From assembly GCF_049532985.1 (NCBI RefSeq), contig NZ_CP186693.1, forward strand, positions 3,286,001-3,350,000: 64,000 nt of DNA, written 5' to 3'. The notes beneath the pieces are model-generated. The model made no database searches. It was given only the letters and a program-made list of their open reading frames with translations, and was not told the DNA's origin. The translations under genes were made by a program, and so were the position numbers. The DNA comes from Promicromonospora sp049532985. Its GTDB lineage: Bacteria; Actinomycetota; Actinomycetes; Actinomycetales; Cellulomonadaceae. This document shows positions 1-8,898 of the stretch, one piece after another (position 1 is the stretch's first letter; each line of letters starts with the position of its first letter).

Positions 1-710
1 TACCGGAGCTCGGGTGGGCGGGGGTAGGACCAGGGCACGGGGATGTCGGCCACCACCCTGCCGGGTCGCCCGCTCATCACGACGACGCGCGTGGACAGGT
101 AGACCGCCTCCGACACCGAGTGCGTGATGAACAGGCCGGCGAAGCTCTTGAGCTGGAAGAGGCTCTGCAGCTCGGTCTGCATGCGCAGCCGGGTGATCTC
201 GTCGAGGGCGCCGAACGGCTCGTCGAACAGCGCGAGGTCCGGCTCGGCGACCAGCGCGCGGGCGATCGACACCCGCATCCGCATGCCACCGGAGAGCTGG
301 CGCGGGTGCTGCTTCTCGAAGCCGGACAGCCCCACGAGGTCGAGGGCCTCCTGCGCGCGGCGCCGCCGGTCGGGCTTCGCGGCGCCGCGCAGCTCGCCGA
401 CCAGCTCGACGTTGCGCAGCGCGCTGCGCCACTCCAGGAGCGTCGGTTCCTGGAAGACGTAGGACGTCGAGGTGGCGTTCACCTCGATGCTGCCACCGGT
501 CACGTGGTCCAGCCCGGAGGCCAGGCGCAGCAGGGTGGACTTGCCGCACCCGGACGGGCCGACGACGGAGACGAACTCCCCGGCCGTGACGGACAGGCTC
601 ACCCCCTCCAGCGCGACGGTGCCGGTGGGGAACGCCTTGGTCACGTCGTCGAGCACGAGCGTGCGCGTCATGGACTTCGGCCGTGGGGTCGTCGTGGTCA
701 CTGTGCTCAC
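1..710 (-). CDS. ABC transporter ATP-binding subunit, nitrate/sulfonate/taurine type (3' end outside window)
   Basis: This is an ATPase of the SsuB/TauB group, which powers uptake of small nitrogen- or sulfur-containing compounds through a periplasmic-type binding-protein system. Visible in order are Walker A (GPSGCGKST), the signature (LSGGMRMR), Walker B plus D-loop (LALFDEPFGALD) and the switch histidine (ITHSVSEA). Coding stays open to base 1, so the C-terminus is missing. I chose the GTG at 710 because GAGG lies eight bases upstream; GTG at 719 or 701 and ATG at 671 are in-frame alternatives. The start overlaps or abuts the stop of the amidohydrolase at 716, so the two are probably co-transcribed, and the substrate may be a pyrimidine or related heterocycle. 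The partner permease and binding protein would lie off the left edge. Confidence 0.85.
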   Translation of the reverse strand, partial: MSTVTTTTPRPKSMTRTLVLDDVTKAFPTGTVALEGVSLSVTAGEFVSVVGPSGCGKSTLLRLASGLDHVTGGSIEVNATSTSYVFQEPTLLEWRSALRNVELVGELRGAAKPDRRRRAQEALDLVGLSGFEKQHPRQLSGGMRMRVSIARALVAEPDLALFDEPFGALDEITRLRMQTELQSLFQLKSFAGLFITHSVSEAVYLSTRVVVMSGRPGRVVADIPVPWSYPRPPELR

Positions 711-715
711 TGGTG

Positions 716-2170
716 TCACCTCACGAGCAGGTCGGGATCGGGTGTCTCGGTCGCGGCGGGCCGGTCCGCGGACCGGGTGGGCGCGGCGAGGGCGAGGGCG
801 CGGTGGACGCGGGTGTCCGCCACCACGCGACCGCCCGTCAGGACGACGCGTACGTGCTCCCCGCCGGCCAGCACGTCGCCGAGCGGTACGTCGGGCACGA
901 GGACCAGATCGGCCCGGTCCCCCGCGGACACGCCCGCCGGCGGCAGCCCGAGCACCGTGCGCGCCCCGGCCGTCACGGCGTCCAGCGCCTCGGCGGCCGT
1001 CAGGTGGCCCGCGGTCATGAGCAGCGACGTCGTCTCGAACGGGTCGCCCGTACCGGCCGGGTTGAACGGGTCGCGGAGGTTGTCGGCGCCTGCAGCCAGC
1101 GGCACGCCCGCGTCGAGCAGGGCCCGCACGGCGGTCAGCCCGCGCGGCGGGAGGTGCGTGGCGTCGCGGCCCTGGAGATAGAGGTTGGTGATCGGCAGCG
1201 TCACCACGCCGAGGCCGGCACGCGCCAGCAGGTCCACCACGGGGGCGAGCCGGTCGGGCGGCAGCGAGCCGAGCCGGACCACGTGGCTCGCCGTCACGCG
1301 CTGGGTCAGCCCGCGCGCGATCACCTGCCGGGCCAGCTCGACCACGTCGAGCGCGCCGTCGGCGGGCAGCGCCGTCTGCTCGTCGGCGTGCAGGTCCACC
1401 GGGAGCCCGGTGCGCTCGGCGAGGTCGAGCACGCGCGTGACCTCCGCCCGCGGATCGGGGGCCAGGTGCGGGCAGCCGCCCAGCACGTCCACGCCGCGCG
1501 CGGCGGCCTCGGCGAAGACGGCGTCCGGCGTGTGCGACCCGCCGAGCAGGCACACCTGGAGCGTCACGGACCCCGCGAGCTCCTCGCGCAGCCCGAGCAG
1601 CGCGTCCAGCATGCGCAGCGGGTCACCCTCGGCGGGCGCGTCGACGTGGGTCCGGACGGTCGTGATGCCACGCGCGGCGTACCGTTCGACGGCGGTCCGG
1701 GCGCGGCGCAGCACGTCGGCACCGTCGATGCCCGGCGCGAGCTCGCGCCAGCGGGCGACGGCCCCCACCAGGTCCTCCCCCGTACCCGGCGGCACGCGGT
1801 CGGCGGTGAGCGCCTTGTCGAGGTGGGCGTGCGGCTCGCACGCGGCGGGCAGCACCCGCCAGCCGGTGGCGTCGAGGTGGACGGCGGCGCCGTCCGCGGC
1901 GACGCCCGCGGAGGACCGGAAGGTGCCGGCCGGGCTGCCCGGGCGGGGCGGACCGGCTGGGCCGGTGCCGACGCCGGTGCTGGTGCCGGTGCTGGTGCCG
2001 GTGCCGGTCGCCGATGTCGCGACGACCCGGCCGTCGGCGATCTCGACGTCGACGAGCGTGCCGGCCGGTGTCCGGACCCCGCGCAGCGCGGCGACGCGCG
2101 TTCCGGCGAGCCGCGTGGCGCCGTCGGGCAGGCCGACGGGAACGTACCCGGGCTCGGTCTGGTGCTGCAC
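716..2170 (-). CDS. Amidohydrolase, cytosine-deaminase-like
   Basis: A 484-residue metal-dependent deaminase or hydrolase of the cytosine deaminase branch of the amidohydrolase superfamily. The expected metal and catalytic positions are present: HAHLDK (H114, H116), HADE (H261, E264), ASH (H296) and GADN (D363). The segment around 325-336 (ITNLYLQGRD) and 366-375 matches the CodA layout. The start is a GTG preceded by GGAGGGGAGG. Residues 55-70 are a Gly-Thr/Ser repeat encoded by short GC-rich repeats, an insertion in a loop before the first metal motif. The gene is followed directly by an uptake ABC ATPase, so it probably acts on the imported compound. Exact substrate (cytosine, creatinine, another cyclic amide) cannot be read from sequence. 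Confidence 0.8.
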   Translation of the reverse strand: MQHQTEPGYVPVGLPDGATRLAGTRVAALRGVRTPAGTLVDVEIADGRVVATSATGTGTSTGTSTGVGTGPAGPPRPGSPAGTFRSSAGVAADGAAVHLDATGWRVLPAACEPHAHLDKALTADRVPPGTGEDLVGAVARWRELAPGIDGADVLRRARTAVERYAARGITTVRTHVDAPAEGDPLRMLDALLGLREELAGSVTLQVCLLGGSHTPDAVFAEAAARGVDVLGGCPHLAPDPRAEVTRVLDLAERTGLPVDLHADEQTALPADGALDVVELARQVIARGLTQRVTASHVVRLGSLPPDRLAPVVDLLARAGLGVVTLPITNLYLQGRDATHLPPRGLTAVRALLDAGVPLAAGADNLRDPFNPAGTGDPFETTSLLMTAGHLTAAEALDAVTAGARTVLGLPPAGVSAGDRADLVLVPDVPLGDVLAGGEHVRVVLTGGRVVADTRVHRALALAAPTRSADRPAATETPDPDLLVR

Positions 2171-2200
2171 ACTGCCTCCCCTCCTGCGCTCACGGGAGCA

Positions 2201-2223
2201 GAATGTTGATCAGAGGAACATTC
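2201..2223. promoter_or_regulatory. Inverted repeat upstream of amidohydrolase (possible operator)
   Basis: GAATGTT (2201-2207) and AACATTC (2217-2223) are perfect 7-bp arms around a 9-base spacer, 31 bases upstream of the GTG start at 2170. The size and symmetry fit a dimeric regulator site. No adjacent regulator gene is present, so the binder is unknown. Confidence 0.35.
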
Positions 2224-2347
2224 AGAACGCTAGGGGTGGCCTGTTTCGGCTGCGTGTCCGGTGCGGCGCGGGTGTGTGAACGTCGGCGCGCGGTGCGCCA
2301 GGCGGACGGCAGGGCGGTGGGAGCCGGCGGACGTGCTCGCCCGGGGC

Positions 2348-2374
2348 GGGCGGGCCTCGCGGGGAGGCCCGCCC
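2348..2374 (-). terminator. Hairpin terminator after MHS transporter
   Basis: A perfect 11-bp GC-rich stem (2348-2358 with 2364-2374) and a 5-base loop sits 9 bases past the stop codon of the transporter at 2384. There is no T-run, as is usual for actinomycete terminators. Confidence 0.6.
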
Positions 2375-2383
2375 GCGTCGAGG

Positions 2384-3721
2384 TCAGGCGTCGGCAGCGG
2401 CCGGCGCGGCCCGCAGCTCGTGCAGGCGCGAACCGTCGGTGCTGATGGTGGCGGTGGCAGTAGCGGCCGCACCGATCAGGCAGATCACCGCGCAGTACAC
2501 GACGACGGGCCAGATCTGCCCGCCCACGAGGGCGACCAGTCCCGTGCAGACGAACGGGGCGAGGCCACCGCCCAGCGTGTTGGAGATCTGGTACCCGATG
2601 TTCACACCGGTCGTGCGGGCCTCGGGGTCGAACATCTCGGCCAGCATCGTCTGCAGGGTGGCCTGCATCGCCACGCCGGGAATCACGAAGCCGACGATCA
2701 TGCCCACCCAGATCAGCACCAGGTTGCTCGTGTCGAACAGCAGGAACGCCGGCCAGACCAGCAGGGCGAACCCGACGCAGCCCGCGATGTACACGGTCCG
2801 CCGTCCGACCCGGTCGGACAGCGCGCCGTACGCGGGCGCCACGAAGACCTGCAGGACGCCGACGATCATCGTCCCGGCGAACCCCTGCCAGGGCGGGATG
2901 TCGTTCTCGTTGACCAGGTAGGCGATACCGAACGTGAGCACCACGTACCCGGCGATGCTCTGCGGCAGGCCGATGAGCACGCCCATGATCGCGTTCCTGG
3001 GGTGCCGGAACACCTCGGCGACCGGGTTGGTGCGCACCCCGGCGTCCTCCTGGGCCTTCCTGGTCTCCTTGAACTCGTCGGACTCCTCGAGCCTGCTGCG
3101 CAGCACGATCGCGACGATGGCCAGCACGAGCCCGAGCACGAACGGGATGCGCCAGCCCCACGTCATGAACCAGGACTGCGGGCCGAGGCCGAGACCCGCC
3201 ATGAGCCCGGCGGAGGCGACGTTCGCGATCCCCGCGCCGCTGATGAGGAACGCGCCGTACATGCCGCGCCGGCCCACGGGGGCGTGCTCGACGACCATCG
3301 TCGCCGCGCCGCCCATCTCGCCGCCGACGAAGAAGCCCTGGCACATGCGGAAGAAGATCAGCAGCAGCGGCGCGGCGATGCCGATCGACGCCTCCGGCGG
3401 GATGAGCCCGATGCCCGCCGTGGCGATGCCCATGCCGACCACGGTGATCATCAGCGTCGCCTTGCGGCCGACCCGGTCACCGACGTGGCCGAAGACCAGG
3501 CCGCCGACCGGGCGCAGGAAGAACCCCACGGCGAACGTCGCGAACGACGAGAGCTGCGCGACGATCGGGTCCTCACCCGTGAAGAACACCGCGGGGAAGA
3601 CCGCCGCCGACGCGAGACCGTAGAGGTAGTAGTCGTAGTACTCCATGAGCGTGCCGATGGCACCGCCCGCGATGGTGCGCTTCTGCGTGCCGCTGAGCGG
3701 CTGTGTCGCCGTACCCGCCAC
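2384..3721 (-). CDS. MFS transporter, metabolite:H+ symporter (MHS) family
   Basis: A 445-residue inner-membrane symporter with about 12 hydrophobic segments. The N-terminal stretch MEYYDYYLYG, the loop 2-3 motif GHVGDRVGRK and the segment RMCQGFFVGGEMGG are hallmarks of the MHS family (ShiA, ProP, KgtP relatives), which take up carboxylates, betaines or other polar organic solutes with protons. It lies upstream of, and in the same direction as, the amidohydrolase and ABC ATPase, but a terminator-like hairpin and 213 bases separate them, so it may be a separate unit feeding the same pathway. Substrate is not predictable from sequence alone. Confidence 0.85.
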   Translation of the reverse strand: MAGTATQPLSGTQKRTIAGGAIGTLMEYYDYYLYGLASAAVFPAVFFTGEDPIVAQLSSFATFAVGFFLRPVGGLVFGHVGDRVGRKATLMITVVGMGIATAGIGLIPPEASIGIAAPLLLIFFRMCQGFFVGGEMGGAATMVVEHAPVGRRGMYGAFLISGAGIANVASAGLMAGLGLGPQSWFMTWGWRIPFVLGLVLAIVAIVLRSRLEESDEFKETRKAQEDAGVRTNPVAEVFRHPRNAIMGVLIGLPQSIAGYVVLTFGIAYLVNENDIPPWQGFAGTMIVGVLQVFVAPAYGALSDRVGRRTVYIAGCVGFALLVWPAFLLFDTSNLVLIWVGMIVGFVIPGVAMQATLQTMLAEMFDPEARTTGVNIGYQISNTLGGGLAPFVCTGLVALVGGQIWPVVVYCAVICLIGAAATATATISTDGSRLHELRAAPAAADA

Positions 3722-3858
3722 AGGAACCTCCGGGGGTCGTCGGGTGAAATGTGGTGCGAGTATGGCGACCCTCGGCCCCGGCGTCTACGGCGTGGACGGC
3801 ATGCGTCACCTCGGGACCTGGGCCTGACGCCCGGCCCACGGGCTGAGAAAGTCGGACC

Positions 3859-4599
3859 ATGGGTACCGAAGACGGGACGCGAGCCGCCTGGGCCGCCGCA
3901 TCACGCAAGTACGAGATCGAGTACGCCGAGCACCTGGAGCGGGCCCGGACCGCGCAGCTCCTCCCGGCGGAGGTCGCGGCGCTGGGCGGCCTCGTCCCCG
4001 GCGCCGACGTCGTGCACCCCATGAGCGGCCACGGCCTGGACGACGTCGCGCTCGTGCACCTGGGGGCTCGCTCGGTGCACGGGCTCGACTACAGCGACGC
4101 GGCCGTGTCGAGCGCGCAGCGCCGAGCCGACGAGCTGGGCGTGCCCTGCCGGTACACGCGCGCGACCATGCCGGACAGCGGCCTCGACGACGGGTGCGCC
4201 GACCTGGTCTACACCGGCAAGGGCGCGCTGATCTGGCTGGCCGACCTCGACACCTTCCTGCTGGAGACCCGCCGCCTGCTGCGACCGGGCGGCCGGTTCT
4301 ACGTGTACGAGGCGCACCCGCTGGTGCCGCTGTGGACGTGGGACGCCGATGAGGCGCGGCTGCGCACCGATCGCGGCTACTTCGCGCCCTCGCACGTCAA
4401 CGACACGTTCCCGGGAAACGGCGCCGTGGAGCACCAGCGCACCCTGGCGGAGATGGTCATGGCGTGCCTGCGGGCCGGCTTCACGATCGAGCACCTGAAG
4501 GAGCACCCCGAACCGTTCTGGCAGCCGGACCGCCTCTCGGCAGCCGCCTGGGACGGCCGGTTGCCGAACACGTTCAGCCTGCTCGCGCGGCGTCCATGA
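3859..4599 (+). CDS. Class I SAM-dependent methyltransferase
   Basis: A 246-residue soluble protein with a Rossmann-type methyltransferase fold. Motif I is the variant VVHPMSGHGLDD, followed by acidic GLDYSD at the end of strand beta2 and LLRPGGRFYVYEAHPL in the post-motif region. The variant resembles a group of actinobacterial methyltransferases reading LHLQCHxGxD at this position instead of the classical DxGxGxG. It is transcribed divergently from the MHS transporter with 137 bases between them and is followed 53 bases later by a CDF-like gene. Acceptor substrate unknown. Confidence 0.75.
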   Translation: MGTEDGTRAAWAAASRKYEIEYAEHLERARTAQLLPAEVAALGGLVPGADVVHPMSGHGLDDVALVHLGARSVHGLDYSDAAVSSAQRRADELGVPCRYTRATMPDSGLDDGCADLVYTGKGALIWLADLDTFLLETRRLLRPGGRFYVYEAHPLVPLWTWDADEARLRTDRGYFAPSHVNDTFPGNGAVEHQRTLAEMVMACLRAGFTIEHLKEHPEPFWQPDRLSAAAWDGRLPNTFSLLARRP

Positions 4600-4652
4600 G
4601 CACGGGTGGAGGGCTCCCGGGCCGACGCGCGGCAACCGGCCCGGCACAATAG

Positions 4653-5282
4653 GTGGCCGTGACCGGCACCCCCGACCCCCGCGCCGCCGGCCTGCGCCGG
4701 ACGGTCCTGGTCGTCGCGCTCCTGAACCTCGCCTACTTCTTCGTCGAGTTCTCCGTCGCGCTGTCCATCGGCTCGGTCTCCCTCCTCGCCGACAGCGTCG
4801 ACTTCCTGGAGGACACGGCCATCAACCTGCTCGTGCTCGTGGCGCTGAGCTGGCCGCTGGCCCGGCGCGCTCTCATGGGCAAGGTCATGGCCCTGGTCAT
4901 CCTCGGTCCGGCCGCGGTGGCGGCCTGGGAGGCGGTGCAACGGTTCGCCGCGCCGACGCCGCCCGACGTCGTGCCGCTCGTGGTGGCATCCCTCGGCGCG
5001 ATCGTCGTGAACGGCACCAGCGCCTGGCTGCTGGCGCGGGCGCACCACCACGGCGGGGCGCTCGGTCGCGCGGCGTTCCTGTCCGCCCGGAACGACGTGC
5101 TGGTGAACGTCGCGATCATCGCCATGGGGCTGGTCACCGCGTGGACGGCGTCCGGGTGGCCCGACCTCGTGCTGGGCTGCGTGATCATCCTGCTCGCCCT
5201 GCACGCCGCCCACGAGGTGTGGGAGGTCAGCGAGGAGGAGCGCCTGGCGGCGAAGGCGCTCGACGGCGAGGACCTGGGCTGA
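4653..5282 (+). CDS. Cation efflux (CDF)-like membrane transporter
   Basis: A 209-residue protein with six predicted membrane segments, shorter than typical CDF exporters because it lacks the C-terminal cytoplasmic metal-sensing domain and ends in a short acidic tail. The CDF metal motifs are recognisable but altered: helix 2 has LADSVDFLED and helix 5 has SARNDVLVN, where canonical members read HxxxD. A His-rich loop AHHHGG precedes helix 5. The start is GTG at 4653, with GTG 4659 an alternative. Metal export is inferred from family only; loss of one helix-5 ligand leaves the ion, or transport itself, uncertain. Confidence 0.7.
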   Translation: MAVTGTPDPRAAGLRRTVLVVALLNLAYFFVEFSVALSIGSVSLLADSVDFLEDTAINLLVLVALSWPLARRALMGKVMALVILGPAAVAAWEAVQRFAAPTPPDVVPLVVASLGAIVVNGTSAWLLARAHHHGGALGRAAFLSARNDVLVNVAIIAMGLVTAWTASGWPDLVLGCVIILLALHAAHEVWEVSEEERLAAKALDGEDLG

Positions 5283-5315
5283 CGTCCCCGGCCGGGGGCA
5301 TGGCGCGACTGCGGG

Positions 5316-6077
5316 CTACGGCTGCCCGATCCGCTCCCCGTCGACGTAGACCTCGACGTCCGCGCTCTTCTCCGGCCAGAAGCAGACCAGACCCGTGACC
5401 CCCGCCGCCTCGCGCAGCGGTGTCTCGTACCCCCAGACCACGTCGGGCACCCGGACCCCGCCCACGGCCAGGGCCCAGTACCGCGCCGTCCCCTTGTACG
5501 GGCAGTAGCTCACGGCGTCGGTCGGGCTCAGGAGGTCCATCCGCACGTCGACGCGCGGCAGGTAGTAGCGGGGCGCCAGACCGGTCTCGGTCAGGACGAC
5601 GGGCCGGTGCGAGTCGGCGACCACCTCGCCCCGCACCACCACCCGCACGTGCCGGCTGGAGTGCAGCGTGTCGACCCGGACGTACGGGCTGCGGGCATGG
5701 AAGTGGATCACCTCGTCCTCCTCGAGCCAGGTGTCCATGGCCGACCAGGTCAGCGTGTACGACCCGCGCATGCCCTCGACCGGCGCCTCGGGGTACCGCT
5801 GGGCGGCGCCCGGGAGCACACGATCCCCGAGCACCACGTCGAACAGCTCGCTGCGCCCCAGCACCCGCGAGGGCTTGCCCGGTCCGGCCGGACGCAGCTG
5901 GGCCCTGACGTGGCCCGGCGAGAAGAAGTACCGCGGGGCGTACGAGTACTCCCACACCAGCAGCGGCACGGCGGCGTCGGCGACCACCTCGCCGGCGCTC
6001 AGGGCGCGGATCCGGGTCAGGCCGCGCTGGACCGTCCCGGGTTCGATGGCGAACGGGTTCTGCACGATGTCGGGCAC
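5316..6077 (-). CDS. DUF427 domain protein, duplicated domain
   Basis: A 253-residue soluble protein consisting of two DUF427 units. The second half carries the clear family signature (YCPYKGTARYW, then GYETPLREA and a final EVYVDGERIG strand); the first half (roughly residues 10-115) has the same order of strands but a degenerate signature. DUF427 proteins have a small beta-barrel fold and no established reaction. The gene converges on the CDF-like gene with 33 bases between stops. Confidence 0.75.
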   Translation of the reverse strand: MPDIVQNPFAIEPGTVQRGLTRIRALSAGEVVADAAVPLLVWEYSYAPRYFFSPGHVRAQLRPAGPGKPSRVLGRSELFDVVLGDRVLPGAAQRYPEAPVEGMRGSYTLTWSAMDTWLEEDEVIHFHARSPYVRVDTLHSSRHVRVVVRGEVVADSHRPVVLTETGLAPRYYLPRVDVRMDLLSPTDAVSYCPYKGTARYWALAVGGVRVPDVVWGYETPLREAAGVTGLVCFWPEKSADVEVYVDGERIGQP

Positions 6078-6212
6078 GGGTCACCTCTCGTCGTCGGCCG
6101 CGCCGCGCCGCGCCGGGGCACGGCGACCGGCGCCTCACGCAGAGCCCAACTCAGCGCGCAACCTGGATATTTCACCCCGGCGGACTTGTGTGTGCGCAGA
6201 TTCCGACCTACG

Positions 6213-6234
6213 GTAGACGTACTAGTTCGTCTAC
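6213..6234. promoter_or_regulatory. 22-bp near-perfect palindrome upstream of ohr (candidate operator)
   Basis: GTAGACG (6213-6219) and CGTCTAC (6228-6234) flank an ACTAGT-like centre; ten of eleven base pairs are symmetric. It lies 67 bases before the ohr start, in a locally AT-richer stretch that could hold the promoter. Ohr genes are normally controlled by the MarR-type peroxide sensor OhrR; no ohrR is adjacent, so the binder would be encoded elsewhere. Confidence 0.5.
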
Positions 6235-6301
6235 ATGCGGACGCGGGCGGCCGGTCCCACCGGGCCGGACTACCGCACCATCCATGACAAGGAGCAGGAA
6301 C

Positions 6302-6730
<429 letters not shown>

Positions 6731-6834
6731 CCCCTCGCCCCGTGGCGGTGGCTCGGGCCGCTGCTCGCACACCCTCAGGCCCTGCTGTCCTGAGCGAGCC
6801 GGCTTCGGTCACTTGAACCGCGGCAGACCACGTG

Positions 6835-6894
6835 GTCGGTCCCTTGCCGCGAGATCGGTCAATTAAAGTGCCGATCTCGTGGCAAGGGACCGAC
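6835..6894. repeat. 24-bp inverted repeat heading the 31-bp array
   Basis: Arms 6835-6858 and 6871-6894 are complementary over 24 bp with one G-T wobble, around a 12-base AT-rich loop. Transcribed, this would be a very stable hairpin about 105 bases after the ohr stop, so it may terminate ohr. The right arm runs into the first unit of the tandem array, and parts recur near 16.9 kb. Confidence 0.8.
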
Positions 6895-7191
6895 GCCGCG
6901 TGCAAGGTCGGAGCAAGCGACCGACGCCACGTGCAAGGTCGGAGCAAGCGACCGACCCCGCGTGCAAGGTCGGAGCAAGCGACCGACGCCACGTGCAGGG
7001 TCCAAGCAAGCGACCGACCCCGCGCGCAGGGTCCAAGCAAGCGACCGACCCCGCGCGCAGGGTCCAAGCAAGCGACCGACCCCGCGCGCAGGGTCCAAGC
7101 AAGCGACCGACCCCGCGCGCAGGGTCCAAGCAAGCGACCGACCCCGCGCGCAGGGTCCAAGCAAGCGACCGACCCCACATACCAGGACGCC
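6882..7191. repeat. Tandem array, 31-bp unit, about ten copies
   Basis: Units begin at 6882, 6913, 6944, 6975, 7006, 7037, 7068, 7099, 7130 and 7161, an exact 31-base period. Each contains GCAAGCGACCGAC (first unit GCAAGGGACCGAC). Units 2-4 are variants; units 5-8 are essentially identical (GCAGGGTCCAA at the end), indicating recent expansion. There are no unique spacers, so it is not CRISPR. All six frames can be open because the unit lacks stops, but no RBS or plausible protein is seen. The array fills the gap between ohr and the stop of the YafY regulator at 7194. Confidence 0.95.
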
Positions 7192-7193
7192 CG

Positions 7194-8207
7194 TCAGCCC
7201 ACCGGCGAGCTCGCGCCGGGCCGTTGCACCCCCGCCGCGCGGGCCGCGCGACGCGACAGGTCGGCGAAGGCATGCCGCAGCTCGGCCGGGCCCACCACCT
7301 CGATCTCGGCGTCGAACCGGGCCAGCGTCGCCGCCAGTGCGGCCCAGGTCCACGACCCGGCCACCAGCCTGGTCCGGTCGGGGCCGAGCGGCTCGACCAC
7401 ACCGTCGGCGACGAACGGCGCCACCCGTTCCGCCGGCAACGCCAGGATCACCTCACCCTGGCAGGGCCACCGGTCCGCCCCCTCGGAACCCTTGAAGCGC
7501 GCCGAGAGGAAGGCCGCCACGTCTCCGCCCGGCACCGGCCGGGGCGTGAACCGCGGACCGTTCGGCACGCGGAGTGTCATCCGGTCGACGCGGAGGACGC
7601 GCCAGTCCTCGTGCTCCGCCGACCACCCCACGAGATACCAGTGCCCGTGCCGCACGACGAGGTGGTGCGGCTGCACGCGGCGGGCCGGACGGGCGTCGTC
7701 GTCCGCGCGTCCGGGCGAGCGGTAGTCGAACCGCAGCTCCTCGGCGGACCGGACGGCGGCGCTCAGCGCCAGCAGCACGTCGGCGCCGACGTGGGCGTCC
7801 CCGGCGGGCTCCACCGCCGTGACGTCGAGCGCGTCGACCCGCTGCCGCAGCCGGGAGGGCAGCACCTGCCGCACCGTCGCGAGGGCACGCGCCGCGGCCT
7901 CCTCGATCCCGGCACCGGTCACCACCGCGGAGCGCAGGGCGACGGCGAGCGCCACGGCCTGCTCGTCGTCGAACAGGAGGGGCGGCAGCTCGCTGCCCGC
8001 CTCCAGCCGGTAGCCACCCTCAGGTCCGCGGACCGCCTGGACCGGGTAACCCAGCTCACGCAGGCGGTCGACGTCGCGCCGCACGGTGCGTTCACTGACG
8101 CCCAGCCGTTCCGCGAGCCGCTCCCCCGGCCAGTCGCGGCGCGCCTGCAGCAGCGACAGCAGGGCCAGGAGGCGGGACGACGTGGTGGTCGAGGATGCGA
8201 TCGGCAC
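7194..8207 (-). CDS. YafY-type HTH/WYL-domain transcriptional regulator
   Basis: A 337-residue cytoplasmic regulator. Residues 12-60 form a DeoR-like winged helix (ERLAERLGVSERTVRRDVDRL), and the middle and C-terminal parts form a WYL domain containing the RRVQPHHLVV strand and WYLVGW motif, followed by the WCX extension. WYL domains bind ligands or nucleic acid and make the regulator responsive to an effector. It is divergent from the PhnB-like VOC gene at 8321 with 113 bases between, a very common pairing in actinomycetes, so that gene is the likely target. Confidence 0.88.
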   Translation of the reverse strand: MPIASSTTTSSRLLALLSLLQARRDWPGERLAERLGVSERTVRRDVDRLRELGYPVQAVRGPEGGYRLEAGSELPPLLFDDEQAVALAVALRSAVVTGAGIEEAAARALATVRQVLPSRLRQRVDALDVTAVEPAGDAHVGADVLLALSAAVRSAEELRFDYRSPGRADDDARPARRVQPHHLVVRHGHWYLVGWSAEHEDWRVLRVDRMTLRVPNGPRFTPRPVPGGDVAAFLSARFKGSEGADRWPCQGEVILALPAERVAPFVADGVVEPLGPDRTRLVAGSWTWAALAATLARFDAEIEVVGPAELRHAFADLSRRAARAAGVQRPGASSPVG

Positions 8208-8320
8208 GAGATCCAGACTGGCACGAGTACCGGACGTTCCCTGTCCGGAACCGGTGACAGATTGAGGAGCACCGCCGGGGATCCCCGGCGACCGATCCCC
8301 TCTGTGAAGGACCGAGCACC

Positions 8321-8776
8321 ATGTCGATCAGCACTGTCACCCACCTGAACTTCCACGGCCAGGCCCGCGCGGCCCTCGAGTTCTACCACTCGGTGTTCGG
8401 CGGGCAGATCACCGTCACCACCTACGGCGACTTCGGGATGCCGGCCGAGCTGCCGGGCGCCGCCAACGTGGTGTTCGGCCAGGTCGTGGCCGACAGCGGC
8501 TTCCGGGTCATGGCCTACGACGTGCCCGGCGAGGACCGGCCGGTCGCGGCCGGCACCACGCGCCGGGAGAACGGCACCACGCTCACCGAGGAACCGTTCT
8601 TCGTGTCGGTGCGGGGCGAGACCGCGGAGGAGGTCAGCGCCCTCTGGGAGCGGCTGGCCGACGGCGCCACCGTCGTCGAGCCGTACGGGCCGTCGCCGTG
8701 GGCGCCGGCCTTCGGCATGCTGACGGACCGGTTCGGCGTCACCTGGATCCTCGACGTGGCGGCCGAGGGAGCCTGA
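8321..8776 (+). CDS. PhnB-like VOC/glyoxalase-fold protein
   Basis: A 151-residue protein of the vicinal oxygen chelate superfamily, PhnB/3-demethylubiquinone methyltransferase-like group (THLNFHGQARAALEFYHSVFGG at the N-terminus, GVTWILDV at the end). The fold pairs two beta-alpha-beta-beta-beta modules. Catalysis is not established for this group. It is divergently arranged with the YafY/WYL regulator at 7194-8207, which probably controls it; a GTGAAGGACC stretch supplies the ribosome site before ATG 8321. Confidence 0.8.
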   Translation: MSISTVTHLNFHGQARAALEFYHSVFGGQITVTTYGDFGMPAELPGAANVVFGQVVADSGFRVMAYDVPGEDRPVAAGTTRRENGTTLTEEPFFVSVRGETAEEVSALWERLADGATVVEPYGPSPWAPAFGMLTDRFGVTWILDVAAEGA

Positions 8777-8812
8777 GGCCGGACCTGATGGTCCCGGCCA
8801 CGAACGCGTCGA

Positions 8813-8841
8813 CGCCCGGCGAGCACACGGCTCGCCGGGCG
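8813..8841. terminator. Bidirectional hairpin between two convergent VOC genes
   Basis: A perfect 12-bp stem (8813-8824 with 8830-8841) and a 5-base loop lies between the stops at 8776 (+) and 8899 (-), and can serve both genes. Confidence 0.7.
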
Positions 8842-8898
8842 GGAGCGCCTGCCCGGGACCCTGGTCCACACGGCCGCGTGGCCGCCCCGGCGCGCGGC

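Noticed and set aside
5283..5315. CCCCGGCCGGGG palindrome as a terminator between CDF-like and DUF427 genes
   Set aside because: It has no loop as a hairpin of useful size, and such words are common by chance at this G+C.
6882..7191. CRISPR array or repeat-coding protein in the 31-bp array
   Set aside because: Units are contiguous without unique spacers, and no cas genes are near. Open frames arise because the unit has no stop; no ribosome site is visible.
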